12,542 bases of DNA. Origin: Candidatus Omnitrophota bacterium (GTDB taxonomy: Bacteria > Omnitrophota > Omnitrophia > Omnitrophales > Aquincolibacteriaceae). Both the position numbers and the translations under genes were made by a program. The DNA lies in contig JAHFHJ010000031.1 in NCBI GenBank assembly GCA_023246985.1, positions 1 through 12,542 of the forward strand, written 5' to 3'. Positions within the stretch are counted from its first letter, which is position 1. Each line of letters begins with the position of its first letter. The notes under the pieces are model-generated. The model did no database searches, had not been told where the DNA came from, and saw nothing but the letters and a program-made list of their open reading frames with translations. Below are positions 6,539 through 12,542 of this stretch, piece after piece.

Positions 6539-7499
6539 CGGGTCTTATGGCTCACGGCTGTTCTGAAAGTCAATCCAGCGTGTCTTCATGCCGTAATATA
6601 AGGCAAGAATTTTTACTTCCAGAAAAGGAAAACTATGCTTATCACCCTCGTGGCTTCCATCATCGCGCTCGGATACCTTTTCTACCCGATCCGATCATCC
6701 TGGATCCGCGCGTTCCTGAAATATCTGGCCGGGATCTTTTGCTTTTGGGCCGGACTTTTTTTTGCGGTGCCCCCGGCGGATCCGTTGCTTGTACGCGCCA
6801 TAGGAATTTCGGTCCTCGCGGTCGGCGGCGCGCTCCTTTGTATTGATATAGTAGCTTCCGGGATTCTGTGGATCGGCGAACGGCTGGGCAATATCTTCCG
6901 GAAAACGCCGCAGCTTCCGCATTATCTCCTCGAAATCTGGTCGGCCATGGAGCGGATGGCGTCGCGCAAGGTGGGGTCTCTGATCATCCTCCAACGCAAG
7001 CAGCCGCTTCGTCCGCATATGAAAGGCGGAATGCCATTCGATGCGGAGATCAAATCCGAGATCCTGGTCCCGCTTTTCCTGACCACCTCGCCCGTGCACG
7101 ACGGCGCGCTCGTGGTTCATAAAGGCCGCATCCAGACCGTGAAAGGGATCCTGCCGCTCGCGTCGCTCGCGGATCTCGCGCCCAATTTCGGCACGCGGCA
7201 CCGTGCCGCGATCGGGATCACCGAAAAAACGGACGCCCTCGCGCTCGTGGTCTCGGAAGAACGCGGCCAGATCAGCGTCGCTTATCGCGGCTGTCTCGTC
7301 CATATTGCGGACCGGCCGGAATTCTTGAGGACGCTCCGGTGGGTGCTCAAGGGTAAGAACATCCTGCGTCTCAAAAACGCGAATTTTATCGTCACGACCA
7401 AAGTGTTAAACGATTTGACATAGATCAAGCCGTGAGAATTAAGCCATGAGCCATGAGAAAAACGTTTTGGCTTTAGCATCAAGGATCAGGACTCATGGC
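6509..7499. repeat. Dispersed GCC(A/G)TGAG words flanking the diadenylate cyclase gene
   Basis: The 8-mer GCC(A/G)TGAG, or its reverse complement, occurs at 6509-6516, 6551-6558 (reverse), 7429-7436, 7443-7450, one base-overlapping copy at 7450-7457, and 7492-7499 (reverse). All copies lie in the two short gaps on either side of the 6635-7423 gene and none inside it. The copies at 7443-7457 form a tandem pair. They look like degraded dispersed repeats, not operators, but a binding-site role cannot be excluded. Confidence 0.45.
6635..7423 (+). CDS. Membrane-anchored diadenylate cyclase (c-di-AMP synthase, DAC domain)
   Basis: The enzyme joins two ATP molecules into the second messenger c-di-AMP. 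The DAC domain covers about residues 108-225. The two catalytic motifs are intact: D156-G157-A158 in SPVHDGALVV, and G186-T-R188-H189-R190 in FGTRHRAAIGI. DALALVVSEERGQISVAYRG follows as in the family. The N-terminal ~80 residues form about three membrane helices (roughly 4-20, 29-46, 53-76). That is the CdaA topology, but the sequence, with PIRSS and ADPLLVRAIG, does not look like the usual CdaA N-terminus. A 40-residue C-terminal tail follows the catalytic core. The ATG at 6635 has AAAGGA at 6624-6629. The usual cdaR and glmM partners are absent: the neighbours are a LacI-like sensor and glpK. Known c-di-AMP targets include K+ transporters and USP domains, and a KimA-like gene lies 1.7 kb upstream. 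Confidence 0.92.
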   Translation: MLITLVASIIALGYLFYPIRSSWIRAFLKYLAGIFCFWAGLFFAVPPADPLLVRAIGISVLAVGGALLCIDIVASGILWIGERLGNIFRKTPQLPHYLLEIWSAMERMASRKVGSLIILQRKQPLRPHMKGGMPFDAEIKSEILVPLFLTTSPVHDGALVVHKGRIQTVKGILPLASLADLAPNFGTRHRAAIGITEKTDALALVVSEERGQISVAYRGCLVHIADRPEFLRTLRWVLKGKNILRLKNANFIVTTKVLNDLT

Positions 7500-7540
7500 G
7501 GATGGCACTTCATGTCATCAATCTTGTTGGTAGAAAAAAA

Positions 7541-9019
7541 ATGAAAAAATACATCCTTGCAATCGATCAAGGCACGACCGGTTCGCGGGCCATTCTTTTT
7601 GATAAAGCCGGCAGAACGATCGCGAGCGCCTACCGCGAGTTCAGGCAATATTTCCCAAGACCCGGCTGGGTGGAACACGACGCCCGGGAGATCTGGCGCT
7701 CCTGTGAGAGCGTGATCCGCGAGGCAGTTCGAAAAAGCGGGATCTCCCCGGAAGAAATTCTTGCCATCGGCATCACGAACCAGCGCGAAACCACGGTGCT
7801 GTGGGATCGCGAGACCTCGAGGCCCGTGCATCACGCGATCGTTTGGCAATGCCGCCGCACCCGGGAGATCTGCGACAAACTCAAAAAACACGAGTCCTTC
7901 ATTCACAAGCGCACCGGGCTTGTGCTCGATCCCTATTTCTCAGGGACCAAGATCCAATGGCTTTTGGAACATATGCCGGGTCTTCGCAGACGCGCGGTCC
8001 GAGGCGAGATCGCGTTCGGGACGATCGACAGTTGGCTTATCTGGAAACTTACGGGCGGCCGTTCGCATGCGACGGACCTCACGAATGCTTCGCGGACACT
8101 GCTTCTGAATATCCGTACCCGGAAATGGGATCCCCAACTTCTTAAAATCTTCGGCATTCCGGCCGGGATATTGCCAAAACTCCAACCCTCAGGTTCTATT
8201 TTCGGGACGACGCGGAATATCGCCGGACTCCCGGCCGGCATTCCGATCACAGGCGTGATGGGGGATCAACAGGCCGCGCTCTACGGTCAGGGCTGTTATG
8301 AACCCGGCACGAGCAAGAATACTTACGGGACCGGCTGCTTCATCATGCTCAATACCGGAAAGAAATTTATTATTTCAAAAGAAGGGCTTCTTACGACGCT
8401 CGCGTGTGATTTTAAGGGCAGGCCCGTTTACGCGCTCGAAGGCTCGGTGTTTATCGCGGGCGCGGCGATTCAGTGGCTGCGCGACGGCCTCAAAGTCATC
8501 ACGCGTTCTTCGGACGCCGAGAAAACGATCCGGGGACTCAAGGATACGGGCGGGGTTTATGTGGTGCCGGCCTTTGTCGGACTGGGCGCGCCTTATTGGA
8601 AAAGCGACGCGCGCGGCCTGATCGCGGGGATCACGCGGGGAACCACGGCGGTCCATTTGATTCGCGCCTGTCTCGAAGCCATCGCGTATCAGACGAAAGA
8701 TGTTTTCGACATCATGCAAAAAGCGTTCGGCCGTCCGATGCGCGAACTCAAAGTCGACGGCGGCGCGTGCAAAAACAACATGCTCATGCAATTCCAGGCC
8801 GATATGCTAAACGCAAAGATATTCCGGCCCAGGGGGATCGAGTTAACGGCCAGGGGCGCGGCGCATCTGGCCGGCGTGACGATGGGGCTCTGGAAACGGA
8901 GCCGCGATCTTAAAAAACAGCGCCGAATCGACCGGATCTTTACGCCGCGCATGAGCGGCCGCGAGCGCGGGCGGCTTTACCGAGGATGGCTTAAGGCCGT
9001 TCGGAGGACCCTGCTCTGA
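7541..9019 (+). CDS. glpK: Glycerol kinase
   Basis: It phosphorylates glycerol to sn-glycerol 3-phosphate with ATP in the cytoplasm. It has 492 residues (E. coli GlpK about 502) and the two FGGY-family actin-like domains. The N-terminal phosphate loop is AIDQGTTGSRAILFD. Glycerol-contact motifs NQRETT, IVWQCRRT and DPYFSGTK are present, as is the catalytic aspartate D242 in GVMGDQQAALYGQ. The second domain has NTYGTGCFIMLNTG, the FGGY signature region GLGAPYWKSDARG and DGGACKNNMLMQFQAD. The frame opens at ATG 7502, but homologues start at MKKYILAIDQGTT, so ATG 7541 is preferred. Neither has a strong Shine-Dalgarno sequence. It overlaps glpD by one base (TGATG), so translation is coupled. No glpF glycerol channel gene is in the window. 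Confidence 0.97.
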   Translation: MKKYILAIDQGTTGSRAILFDKAGRTIASAYREFRQYFPRPGWVEHDAREIWRSCESVIREAVRKSGISPEEILAIGITNQRETTVLWDRETSRPVHHAIVWQCRRTREICDKLKKHESFIHKRTGLVLDPYFSGTKIQWLLEHMPGLRRRAVRGEIAFGTIDSWLIWKLTGGRSHATDLTNASRTLLLNIRTRKWDPQLLKIFGIPAGILPKLQPSGSIFGTTRNIAGLPAGIPITGVMGDQQAALYGQGCYEPGTSKNTYGTGCFIMLNTGKKFIISKEGLLTTLACDFKGRPVYALEGSVFIAGAAIQWLRDGLKVITRSSDAEKTIRGLKDTGGVYVVPAFVGLGAPYWKSDARGLIAGITRGTTAVHLIRACLEAIAYQTKDVFDIMQKAFGRPMRELKVDGGACKNNMLMQFQADMLNAKIFRPRGIELTARGAAHLAGVTMGLWKRSRDLKKQRRIDRIFTPRMSGRERGRLYRGWLKAVRRTLL

Positions 9020-10542
9020 TGATCCGCGATATCGAACGCTTCGAGCGAACCCCTTACGACCTTCTCGTGATCGGCGGCGGGATCAACGGCGCCGCGATCG
9101 CGCATCTCGCGGCCCGGCGCGGCATGAAAGTCGCGCTTCTTGAAAAAGGCGATTTCGCGAGCGGCACCTCCAGCAAGTCGACCAAGCTTATTCACGGCGG
9201 CATCCGCTATCTCGAAAATCTCGAAATCGATCTTGTTTATGAATCCCTCAAAGAGCGTTACATCCAGCTCGAGGCCGCGCCGCATCTGGTAAAACCCCTG
9301 CCGTTCGTGATCCCGGTCTATGAGGGCGACAAACGGCCGCTTTGGATGATGCAATTCGGTGTTTTTCTTTATGATCTCCTCGCCGGCCGTTTCCGGGTGA
9401 AGCCGCGCAAGAATCTTACACGCGACGAAGTCCTGCGGCTTGAGCCCGGGATTGAGCCTCAAGGTCTTAAGGGCGGCGTGCTTTATTACGACGCCCAGAT
9501 GGATGACGCGCGGCTTTGTCTGGAAAACGTGCTTATGGCCGCGGAGTACGGCGCGCATGTCGCCAATTATGTGAAAGCGGTCTCCTTCGTGAAAGAAAAC
9601 GGACGCGCGGCGGGCGTCAGGGCTTGCGACCTGCGTAGCATCAAGGAATTTGAAGTGCGCGCGAAGCGAGTCATCTGCGCGGTCGGGCCATGGACCAATG
9701 AACTTCTGCGTCTCGACATCCCGTCCGCGAAGAAAAGAGTCCGCACGACTAAAGGCGTTCACATTGTTTCCAGGGGCGAGATCTCGAAACACGCTATGCT
9801 CATCGGCTCTCAAAGCGACCGGCGCATTTTCTTTATCATTCCCTGGATGGGGAATTCCCTGATTGGCACGACGGATACGGACTCCATTGCGGGACCGGAC
9901 GACGTGAAAGTCGAACAAAAGGATATCGATTATCTTATGCATGAATCCCGGCGCGTCTTTCCCTCGCTTGATCTTGGCCCCGAGAAGATCATGGCCACTT
10001 TCGCCGGCCTCCGGCCTCTGGTTCGCAAAGGAGGCTCGGCAGGCAAAGTTTCTCGCAGGCATCTTTTTTATGAAGCGCCGTCCGGCGTCATCTTCGTGGT
10101 GGGCGGGAAATACACCACCTACCGCAAGGTTGCCGAAGATTGCGTGAATCAAGTATTCGGGAAGGGGACGGGCTTCTTTTTTGCGAAAAAAGATGCCGGC
10201 CCCCCTTGTTTCTCTGTCTATGGCAGCGGCGCGATCACGGAAAGCGCCGAAGCCGCGGCCGCGCGCTCGGGTCTTGAAACAAAGGTTGCGCAATCGCTCA
10301 TGGATCTGTACGGCACTCGTTACAAGGACGTCCTCGCCCTCGCTCAAAAAGATCCCGCGCTTAAAGAAAAAGTCTCGGAGAATCCGCCCGTGATCAAAGC
10401 TCAGTTGGTTTATTCCGTTCAGACCGAAATGGCCCGCACCGTTGAGGATATTACCGATCGCCGCCTCTCGCTTGTTTTCCGCGGACCCATTTCCGCCCAA
10501 ACTCTTGCCGCTATTGCCGGCGTCCTCGGCACGCAATCATAA
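9019..10542 (+). CDS. glpD: FAD-dependent glycerol-3-phosphate dehydrogenase
   Basis: It oxidises glycerol 3-phosphate to dihydroxyacetone phosphate and passes electrons to the membrane quinone pool. It has 507 residues. The N-terminal FAD-binding GxGxxG is at G19, G21 and G24 (VIGGGINGAAIAHLA), followed by EKGDFASGTSSKSTKLIHGG and IRYLENLE, typical of GlpD. GTTDTD (283-288) and FAGLRPLV belong to the DAO fold, and VGGKYTTYRKVAED closes the FAD site. The C-terminal DAO_C domain (~400-507) contains EMARTVEDITDRRLSL. The chain stops at about the place where homologues have LGWS, so the extreme C-terminus is slightly short. Its ATG overlaps the glpK stop by one base. With GlpK it makes the complete route from glycerol to glycolysis. 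Confidence 0.97.
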   Translation: MIRDIERFERTPYDLLVIGGGINGAAIAHLAARRGMKVALLEKGDFASGTSSKSTKLIHGGIRYLENLEIDLVYESLKERYIQLEAAPHLVKPLPFVIPVYEGDKRPLWMMQFGVFLYDLLAGRFRVKPRKNLTRDEVLRLEPGIEPQGLKGGVLYYDAQMDDARLCLENVLMAAEYGAHVANYVKAVSFVKENGRAAGVRACDLRSIKEFEVRAKRVICAVGPWTNELLRLDIPSAKKRVRTTKGVHIVSRGEISKHAMLIGSQSDRRIFFIIPWMGNSLIGTTDTDSIAGPDDVKVEQKDIDYLMHESRRVFPSLDLGPEKIMATFAGLRPLVRKGGSAGKVSRRHLFYEAPSGVIFVVGGKYTTYRKVAEDCVNQVFGKGTGFFFAKKDAGPPCFSVYGSGAITESAEAAAARSGLETKVAQSLMDLYGTRYKDVLALAQKDPALKEKVSENPPVIKAQLVYSVQTEMARTVEDITDRRLSLVFRGPISAQTLAAIAGVLGTQS

Positions 10543-10658
10543 CCCCTTCCCCCAAGTTCAAAGCCAGGCTTTACAAAAGCGCTCAAAGCCATTTCTAAAG
10601 TGATTTTCAAAAGATAAATTTCCTGCCGCACCTTTTAACCCAAATTCGCGGGATTTTC

Positions 10659-10667
10659 TGGTAAGAT
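10659..10667 (+). promoter_or_regulatory. Candidate extended -10 promoter for the ABC-F gene
   Basis: TGG followed by TAAGAT (10662-10667) matches an extended -10 element (TGn-TATAAT, four of six bases in the hexamer). No -35 stands out, which is usual for this promoter type. Transcription would start near 10674, just ahead of the strong hairpin at 10680-10724. The remainder of the gap, 10543-10658, holds only a small AAAGCC-a-GGCTTT palindrome. Confidence 0.35.
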
Positions 10668-10679
10668 ACGCGTACTCAA

Positions 10680-10724
10680 AAAGGGGTCAGTCGCCTTTTT
10701 AGGGCAAGGGTGACTGACCCCTTT
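10680..10724. repeat. Strong 19-bp hairpin with GGGGTCAGTC core, REP-like or 5' leader hairpin
   Basis: AAAGGGGTCAGTC (10680-10692) pairs perfectly with GACTGACCCCTTT (10712-10724). The stem continues inward to 10698/10706 with two G-U pairs, giving about 19 pairs and a 7-base loop. The downstream sequence ATTATGAATAACGGG is not a T-run, so it is not a standard terminator for glpKD. Palindromes of the GGGGTCAG...CTGACCCC type are, from memory, common dispersed repeats in draft bacterial genomes, and resemble REP sequences. Because it lies between a candidate promoter and the ABC-F start at 10751, it could also be an attenuator-like leader. Confidence 0.7.
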
Positions 10725-10750
10725 ATTATGAATAACGGGAAAGGGTACCC

Positions 10751-12379
10751 ATGATCTCGGCAAGCGGAGTTACTTTACAATACGGGAAACGGATTCTTTT
10801 CGAGAATGTGAACATCATGTTTACGCCCGGGAACTGCTACGGCCTGATCGGGGCCAACGGCTCGGGGAAGTCCACGTTCCTCAAGATCCTCGCGGGCTTG
10901 ATCGAACCCAACGCCGGGTCTGTCGCCGCGGGGAAGAACGAACGGATCTCGTTTCTCAAACAGGACCAGTTCGCGTTCGACGAGTTTACCGCCCTTTCGA
11001 CCGTGATCATGGGGCACGAGCGTCTTTATAACATCCTCAAGGAAAAGGACGCGATCTACGCGAAGCCGGATTTTTCGGATGCGGACGGCATCCGCGCCGC
11101 GGAACTGGAACACGAATTCGCGGATAGAAGCGGCTGGGACGCCGAGCCTGAGGCCGCGAAGCTTTTAAGCGATCTTGGGATCCCGGATGACCGGCAGCAG
11201 GTTTTGATGAAACAGCTTGAAGCAAACGAGAAGGTGCGCGTACTTCTGGCGCAAGCGCTTTTCGGCAATCCCGACGTCCTGCTCCTCGACGAACCGACGA
11301 ACCATCTGGACGTCGAGACCTGCATGTGGCTTGAGGATTTTCTTTATGATTTCAAAAACACGGCGATCGTCGTCTCGCACGACCGCCATTTTTTAGACCG
11401 GGTTTGCACCCATATCGCGGATATCGACTATGGAAAAATCCAGCTTTACTCGGGGAATTTTACGTTCTGGTCGGAATCCAGCCAGCTCGCGCTCCGGCAG
11501 AAAAACGAGGCGAACAAAGACATGGAAGTCCGGCGCAAGGAGCTCCAGGCCTTCATCGCGCGGTTCAGCGCGAATGCTTCGAAGTCGCGCCAGGCCACCT
11601 CGCGCAAGAAGCTTCTCGAAAAACTGACGCTCGAGGATATCAAACCGTCTTCCCGCAAATACCCTTACGTGGCGTTCAAGCCGGAACGGGAAGCGGGCAA
11701 CGACCTCCTGGAGATCGAAGGATTGGAAAAGTCGATCGAGGGCGAGGGTCTCTTCAAGGGGCTGAATCTCCGCGTCGATGAAGGCGACAAGATCGCGTTC
11801 CTCGGACCGCTCGATCGCGTGAAGACAACGCTTTTCCAGATATTGATGGGAGAGCTTGCGGCGGACAAGGGGACTTTTAAGTGGGGGGCATCCACAACGC
11901 GGGCGTATTTTCCGAAAGAGAACGCCCAATATTTTGAAAGCGATCTGAGCCTGGTCGATTGGCTGCGCCAGTTCTCGAAGGAAACGGATGAGAATTTTAT
12001 CCGCGGATTTTTGGGGCGCATGCTTTTTTCAGGCGAGGAGTCGCTCAAAAAAGCGTCCGTACTCTCCGGCGGCGAGCGGGTGCGTTGCATGCTCTCGCGC
12101 ATGATGCTGGGGGGTGCGAATGTTTTGATCCTTGACGAGCCGACCAATCATCTGGATCTGGAATCCATCACCTCGCTGAATCAAGGTCTTGAAAATTTCA
12201 ACGGCACCGTTCTTTTTTCCTCGCACGACCATCAATTCGTCCAGACCGTGGCAAACCGGATCATCGAGCTCACGCCGTGCGGCATGATCGATAAACGGGA
12301 CGTCACGCTTGACGACTATCTCGCCGATCCCGCGCTGAAGGCCCATCGCGCCGCTCTTTACGCTTCGCGTACGGCGTAA
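10751..12379 (+). CDS. ABC-F ATPase, YbiT/YkpA type, with one degenerate ATP site
   Basis: This is a cytoplasmic, soluble twin-ATPase of the ABC-F family, which act on ribosomes and translation; no membrane helices are seen. It has 542 residues and full-length similarity to E. coli YbiT and B. subtilis YkpA. In the first domain, Walker A is intact (GANGSGKST, K40) and so is Walker B (LLLDEPTNHLD, D180/E181), but the signature is replaced by LEANEKVRV (156-164). The inter-domain linker carries RFSANASKSRQATSR. In the second domain, Walker A is GPLDRVKTT (352-360), with V357 in place of the glycine. Its signature LSGGERVR (438-445) and Walker B LILDEPTNHLD (D462/E463) are intact. One composite site is therefore canonical and the other degenerate. 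A similar weak second Walker A occurs, from memory, in YkpA-like members. GGGAAAGGG lies upstream of the ATG. Confidence 0.95.
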   Translation: MISASGVTLQYGKRILFENVNIMFTPGNCYGLIGANGSGKSTFLKILAGLIEPNAGSVAAGKNERISFLKQDQFAFDEFTALSTVIMGHERLYNILKEKDAIYAKPDFSDADGIRAAELEHEFADRSGWDAEPEAAKLLSDLGIPDDRQQVLMKQLEANEKVRVLLAQALFGNPDVLLLDEPTNHLDVETCMWLEDFLYDFKNTAIVVSHDRHFLDRVCTHIADIDYGKIQLYSGNFTFWSESSQLALRQKNEANKDMEVRRKELQAFIARFSANASKSRQATSRKKLLEKLTLEDIKPSSRKYPYVAFKPEREAGNDLLEIEGLEKSIEGEGLFKGLNLRVDEGDKIAFLGPLDRVKTTLFQILMGELAADKGTFKWGASTTRAYFPKENAQYFESDLSLVDWLRQFSKETDENFIRGFLGRMLFSGEESLKKASVLSGGERVRCMLSRMMLGGANVLILDEPTNHLDLESITSLNQGLENFNGTVLFSSHDHQFVQTVANRIIELTPCGMIDKRDVTLDDYLADPALKAHRAALYASRTA

Positions 12380-12415
12380 GTACGGCGAAAAGTCAAAATG
12401 CTTCACGCCGTACGC
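12367..12415. repeat. Inverted repeat over the ABC-F stop codon
   Basis: GCGTACGGCGT (12367-12377) is complementary to ACGCCGTACGC (12405-12415), giving an 11-bp stem with a 27-base loop. A second partial copy, TACGGCG, lies in the loop at 12381-12387. The stem begins inside the last codons of the ABC-F gene and covers the first base of its TAA. It may help end transcription, but only CTTAC follows and there is no T-run. Confidence 0.5.
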
Positions 12416-12439
12416 CTTACTCCTTCCGCCTTCCAAAGG

Positions 12440-12468
12440 TGGACGAGGCGCCGCAAGAGGGTTAGAAT
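12440..12468 (+). promoter_or_regulatory. Candidate sigma70-type promoter near the right edge
   Basis: TGGACG (12440-12445, four of six matches to TTGACA) and TAGAAT (12463-12468, five of six to TATAAT) are separated by 17 bases. This would start a transcript at about 12475, ahead of the reading frame entering the right edge. The evidence is only consensus similarity. Confidence 0.35.
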
Positions 12469-12510
12469 CTCCTCCGATCGTGATTCTCATTGATGATGAG
12501 GGATCGCCCC

Positions 12511-12542
12511 GTGTCCGCTGAATCCACGCATGCGTTACAAAA
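12511..12542 (+). CDS. Possible start of a downstream gene, cut by the window edge
   Basis: A frame starting at GTG 12511 (VSAESTHALQ) runs off the right edge. GAGGGA at 12499-12504 is placed like a Shine-Dalgarno sequence. In-frame ATGs at 12493 and 12496 are alternatives with no ribosome site. Only ten codons are visible, so no product can be named, and it may not be a gene. Confidence 0.3.
   Translation, partial: MSAESTHALQ

Noticed and set aside
7502..7540. ATG 7502 as the glpK start
   Set aside because: Homologues begin at MKKYILAIDQGTT (7541), and the extra 13 residues are not family-like. It remains possible.
8977..10536. 519-codon open frame on the minus strand opposite glpD
   Set aside because: It mirrors a certain glpD gene and its translation is rich in R, H and D with no domain. 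Long antisense frames here result from codon usage. The same holds for the minus frames at 2474-3745, 914-1891 and 5233-6426.
12480..12521. 13-codon frame GTG 12480 to TGA as a leader peptide
   Set aside because: It has no ribosome site, no repeated regulatory codons and no adjacent terminator pair.
1..12542. High density of GATC sites, considered as a methylation or replication signal
   Set aside because: They fall mostly in codons where a G precedes ATC (isoleucine) or in GAT-C contexts, as expected from codon choice, and no clustering in gaps was seen.

Overview
This 12.5 kb window holds ten protein genes, all on the + strand. Eight are complete. The first is cut by the left edge, and a possible eleventh reading frame is only just entered at the right edge. 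The DNA is moderately GC-rich and the genes are tightly packed. There are no rRNA or tRNA genes, no transposase and no CRISPR array. Gene content (K+-independent proton pyrophosphatase, KimA-like potassium transporter, diadenylate cyclase, glpK-glpD, YbiT/YkpA-type ABC-F) fits an environmental, probably uncultured bacterium. The short palindromic repeats between genes recall draft genomes of the Omnitrophota/PVC type, but that placement is a guess.

Left block (1-4963): membrane proteins for ion handling. In order they are a TerC/Alx-type protein (metal ion export family), a 755-residue membrane pyrophosphatase whose GNTTKA..T motif marks it as the K+-independent, H+-pumping type, and an APC-superfamily transporter with a C-terminal universal-stress-protein-like domain. 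That transporter keeps the potassium-site residues of Bacillus subtilis KimA. A 10-bp GC-rich hairpin with a T-rich tail separates hppA from it and shows that the apparent TTG start at 3197 is false.

Middle block (4964-7423): a 282-base non-coding stretch with three sets of inverted repeats, then a two-gene unit with a 4-base overlap. The unit encodes a 105-residue secreted protein and a LacI-family ligand-binding protein that has no helix-turn-helix domain. A membrane-anchored diadenylate cyclase follows; it has the DGA and RHR catalytic motifs but lacks the usual cdaR/glmM neighbours. Its flanks carry six copies of the 8-mer GCC(A/G)TGAG, counting both orientations.

Right block (7541-12379): glpK and glpD overlap by one base and form a glycerol-to-dihydroxyacetone-phosphate pathway. 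A 208-base gap follows, with a candidate extended -10 promoter and a strong 19-bp hairpin containing GGGGTCAGTC. Next is an ABC-F ATPase in which one of the two composite ATP sites is degenerate.

The most interesting theme is potassium and c-di-AMP. A KimA-like K+ transporter and a c-di-AMP synthase lie about 1.7 kb apart, with an HTH-less LacI-type sensor and a secreted protein between them, downstream of a proton pump that could energise H+-coupled uptake. The functional link is inference from family knowledge and gene proximity.
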